Assembly (NCBI RefSeq): GCF_016925615.1
Contig: NZ_CP070499.1
Coordinates: 4,092,001-4,156,000, forward strand
DNA length: 64,000 bases
Direction: 5' to 3'
Source of the DNA: Natronosporangium hydrolyticum
GTDB lineage: Bacteria; Actinomycetota; Actinomycetes; Mycobacteriales; Micromonosporaceae
Position numbers and translations under genes: made by a program. Under the pieces are notes generated by a model, which searched no databases, was not told where the DNA came from, and saw only the letters and a list, made by a program, of their open reading frames with translations. Positions 63,101-64,000 of this stretch are shown piece after piece. The stretch's first letter is position 1, and every line of letters starts with the position of its first letter.

Positions 63101-63911
63101 ACGTGAACGCCCCGTCGTGCCCGCCCGCCGTCCACGACCCGGTTGGCTCCAGGTCCGTCGCTCGGTAGTCACCGGCGCCCTGCGATGACGCCAACGCTGT
63201 CACCGCGAAAACCCGCCCCGATCCAGCCCCATCATCAGCGTCGCTCTGCTGGTCGAGCTGAATCGAAGCCGACAACCGCTGCTCAGACACCTCGTTACGG
63301 GCCTCCACCGGACGCACCGCTAGACACTCCGCCGCCTGCGGAGTTGTGGCCGCGCAGGCTGGCAACTCCAACAGTTGGAGCCGCGACGCCCACCCGCCTC
63401 CGTACAAGGCAGCGAACTCCCCATAGTCCACCAACATCTCGGCCATGCCCGACCCGCTCGGAGTCACCTCAAACAGCACCCCCGCCACGCCGGCCGCCTC
63501 GGCGGTCGCCTGGTCGAACAGCTCTACCCGCGCCGTACCGGATGCGCGGTCACCTCCCCACGCTGGATGCGAGGACAGCGCACGCACTCGTACCGGCCCT
63601 TCATCGTCGCGCTGCTCAGAAGCCGACCAGCCCGCACCGAGATCGAACACCGATACCGCAGGTTCCGGAACGCTCGCGGCTGCCACGCCCTGCTCCCACA
63701 CCTGATCCGCCGACGGGTCAACCCACCCAGAGCCCGCGGCCTCCAGCGCAGTCATCGCCACCGACTCATCGGTACGCAGCTCCGGCAGTTGAAGAGCCGA
63801 CTGCGATTCCGCAGCCTCAGCCGCCGGCACCGCCACCACCATCTCGGCGAGCATCAGCACCGCAAGCGCGTAACCCGCCCGCTTCGGGAGACGACCGAGC
63901 ACACTTGTCAT
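57186..63911 (-). CDS. Secreted RHS-repeat polymorphic toxin with HINT pretoxin domain
   Basis: A 2241-residue protein. Signal peptide about 1-35 (VVAVPAAEAAES); N-terminal region with LEPTGSWTAGGHDGAFTYAYPLRVPPA; RHS/YD repeats from about 950 to 1760 (YDPMGRSTSVW, YDAAGQVVSTTDARGQTTINSYDDLGRQV); RHS core GLIHIGARSYDPTTGRFLSADPI at about 1770-1793, which ends the toxin-enclosing shell. Then a Gly-rich linker, a pretoxin segment, a HINT self-cleaving domain (about 1992-2142; CSVNSFLPGT...TDGHPFWV...ILVHNC) and a 99-residue toxin (SNRLAEKHKKHGTEMGAQSEREYAEGA...YHYDPQTGEFAITHGQHGILNYYN), which looks like a compact RNase-type toxin. ATG start with GAAGGAAG upstream. Confidence 0.92.
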   Translation of the reverse strand: MTSVLGRLPKRAGYALAVLMLAEMVVAVPAAEAAESQSALQLPELRTDESVAMTALEAAGSGWVDPSADQVWEQGVAAASVPEPAVSVFDLGAGWSASEQRDDEGPVRVRALSSHPAWGGDRASGTARVELFDQATAEAAGVAGVLFEVTPSGSGMAEMLVDYGEFAALYGGGWASRLQLLELPACAATTPQAAECLAVRPVEARNEVSEQRLSASIQLDQQSDADDGAGSGRVFAVTALASSQGAGDYRATDLEPTGSWTAGGHDGAFTYAYPLRVPPANGPVPSVALTYSSASHDGRTSGRNSQASWAGDGWTYEPGFIERSYKPCSLDEDGSNNPQATGDQCWDGDGASVTMSLNGTNTTLVLDDATGVWRASVDTNWRIELLGSPASHSSPTSERWRVTTPDGTQYYFAGEAAASSSRWTMPVFGNHPGEPCRQSAFEDSSCRQAYRWMVDKVVDVHGNMVRYFYATTTGHYGAAGDSNNRVGYHRAGRLVRIEYGLRDGQSSVPATARVLFDTEYRCFDDCGSASNPEEENWPDTPWDLHCDSAPCTTQLSPVFFSTDRLNRVRTEVRDGSGFRQVDSWDLEHEFKDYGDDEQVTLWLKSIRHTGHVGGEASLPKLEFGGEALPNRVDAAPGVPVMWRWRMSSIKTETGSVVTVGYDDPQCTPGNLPSNAHSNSMRCYPVRWTPEFHTEPIQDWFHKYVVTSVVETDTTGGMPAVETYYQYATSGGGTSVLWAFDDSEFTEDEHRTYNQWRGFAQVTTRVGDPAQPQTRTRSRFYRGMHGQPLPSGGTRSVSLTDAEGNTVTDHEALAGRVWENLSYDGSTVVEGATYEFWRRRTARRDRDHDGGSVDAWLTGLTVEKSRTRLTSSAWQRTETRTSFDNEGRVTQVNSLGDVAHSGDEYCERIEYAPNSSVWIRNTVKRSETVAVPCGTSPSRPDDVVSDTLTFYDGSNTHGATPSKGLATRVDVLDDWDSGPVYVTTVRTSHDPLGRAVEATDALERTSTTSYTPAGPGPLVEQTTTNPLGHQSTTELEPAWGAPVATVEPNGRRTDLAYDPMGRSTSVWLPGRNKGSQSPNLQFEYLVRDNAPSAVTTQTMNHAGDYVVQVMLFDSLLRERQIQAETADHGRLVTETVYDTQGRVEEDFGPNYNDDPPDTTIVRAREDESARRFEYLYDGASRPTAEIFYNKHEERWRTTTSYGGTSSGFMVTVQPPDGAPASATITDARGRITQRRTYQSNTPGGSYDALTYDYSPAGRLETMTDQAGNQWTWQHDLRGRETAAHDPDAGTTTTEYDAAGQVVSTTDARGQTTINSYDDLGRQVTRHTGSGTLLADWEYDTAIGGIGLPAKATRWHDGEAYVTETYAYNALGLSALEAITLPQAEGELAGWHWVSQNYYPNGQSSGIGFQSAGDVEGGGLARFYDHVGNPDQLIFHGDDNGTTVIVDQASYTPFNEIQSRVLGSSGGRQAGHAFAYEEDTRRLERTAFTREASIPFVADVRYTYDDAGNVLSIADVPEGLPGNHELQCFEYDHNRRLIEAWAQGDTEQCASTPSMNVLGGPAPYWHSYDHDTTGNRTSETLRKPNTSPVTRTYSYPQAGQSQPHTLQQVTTNSGAGQDITYTYDQAGNTTSRDVDGHVQTLEWDAEGRIESVDDGGDTIRMVYDADGSRLIRDDGDQVTAYLPHTELTWNKTTDTLDATRYFTHNGQVVATCTGSDVADWVWMGADHHGTTTTHAVNAFTAVEQVRRMDPYGNPRGPAPHAWPGQQSFVGGIEDPTGLIHIGARSYDPTTGRFLSADPIIALDDDQQINGYAYAHNNPITHTDPTGLFTSVNGVPCIDGDCSYHNPDGSVKNRDQCKATGGCGRGPGSSTAARGSSGNSIGAGGGGGSGGPPAAAAYDPDVIRAQEIKEQSLLDVILVAGGEILMEFFGINDILDCVQKGDIGACAWALVGALPWGKVLKAKKIIGSFWDAGKAVMRWRDNTRWADDVLRRAEKCSVNSFLPGTAVLLANGQTTPIEDVEVGDLVLATDPETGQTEAKQVIATIFGDGDKALVEVTIDIVGPTTTEATMTVVATDGHPFWVASTQQWLDASDLQEGQWLQTAAGTQAQITSTEQYTTTADVYNLTVADIHTYYVIAGDTPILVHNCNTWSGSNRLAEKHKKHGTEMGAQSEREYAEGAIDLTCLCDGGRPGVVRRTNSVSGKTYHYDPQTGEFAITHGQHGILNYYNLDGGMKSFNGLPGDLN
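57513..58268 (-). repeat. Long direct repeat, copy B (RHS pretoxin/HINT)
   Basis: The in-frame counterpart of 52601-53352, inside the intact RHS gene. Copies are about 4.9 kb apart in the same orientation, so recombination between them would swap the toxin tip and delete the segment between, including recG remnants and immunity genes. Confidence 0.92.
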
Positions 63912-64000
63912 GACAACCTGCTTCCTTCACTGCGCACCGACCGAAATGAGAAATTCAGAGATCAGAACGGACAGAAGCCGGGCACACCCGTCGACCGGCC

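Overview
The window is high-GC actinobacterial DNA, most likely from a mycelial, polysaccharide-degrading member of the Micromonosporaceae or a close relative. This rests on the strong third-position G/C bias, frequent GTG starts, the actinobacterial septation protein SepIVA, PII/GlnD/GlnR-type nitrogen control, and secreted GH10 and GH6 enzymes carrying CBM2 modules. The taxonomic placement is inference; there is no rRNA in the window.

Region by region: 0-2.4 kb holds a TusA-like protein, a secreted GH10-CBM2 xylanase behind two palindromic control sites, and an archease. 2.5-17.3 kb is core metabolism: adenosine kinase, an ErpA-like Fe-S carrier, glycerate kinase, NadA, MurA, a DUF3043 membrane protein, AzlCD with a divergent XRE-cupin regulator, a very large Pro-rich/TPR/WG-repeat protein, an aldo/keto reductase and a CobU-CobT-like fusion. 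17.3-18.9 kb is an accessory DUF4143 AAA ATPase preceded by three 32-bp near-palindromic repeats. 18.9-42.0 kb is a conserved actinobacterial block (amtB-glnB-glnD, ftsY, smc, fpg, rnc, rpmF, DUF177, sepIVA, coaD, rsmD) interrupted by small accessory groups: a STAND regulator, a secreted S1 protease, a CAP protein and a compact PelF/membrane/spherulin-4 operon.

42.2-64 kb is accessory. It starts with four tandem paralogous cell-wall proteins (LPxTG/LAxTG sorting signals, the same last three residues FTA), three of which share an upstream 27-bp box. Then come a VapBC pair, a GH6-CBM2 cellulase, a Nudix hydrolase, a membrane-anchored protein and an IS1380 transposase remnant. The last 12 kb is a polymorphic-toxin locus: a secreted 2241-residue RHS protein with a HINT pretoxin domain and a variable C-terminal toxin, a row of lower-GC putative immunity genes, and a displaced second toxin tip carrying the same HINT domain but a different nuclease-like toxin. 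Between them lies a recG gene destroyed by two frameshifts, an ISAs1-family insertion with a perfect 10-bp target duplication, and a solitary IS end. In many actinobacteria recG directly precedes rsmD, so the 42-55 kb segment looks like an island that grew inside that conserved pair.

The most notable points are the shared promoter box and conserved tails of the surface-protein array, the displaced RHS tip with its junctions, the compact Pel-like operon, the ATPase-associated repeats and a near-ideal GlnR site at amtB. Function calls rest on motifs and remembered family features; no database search was run.
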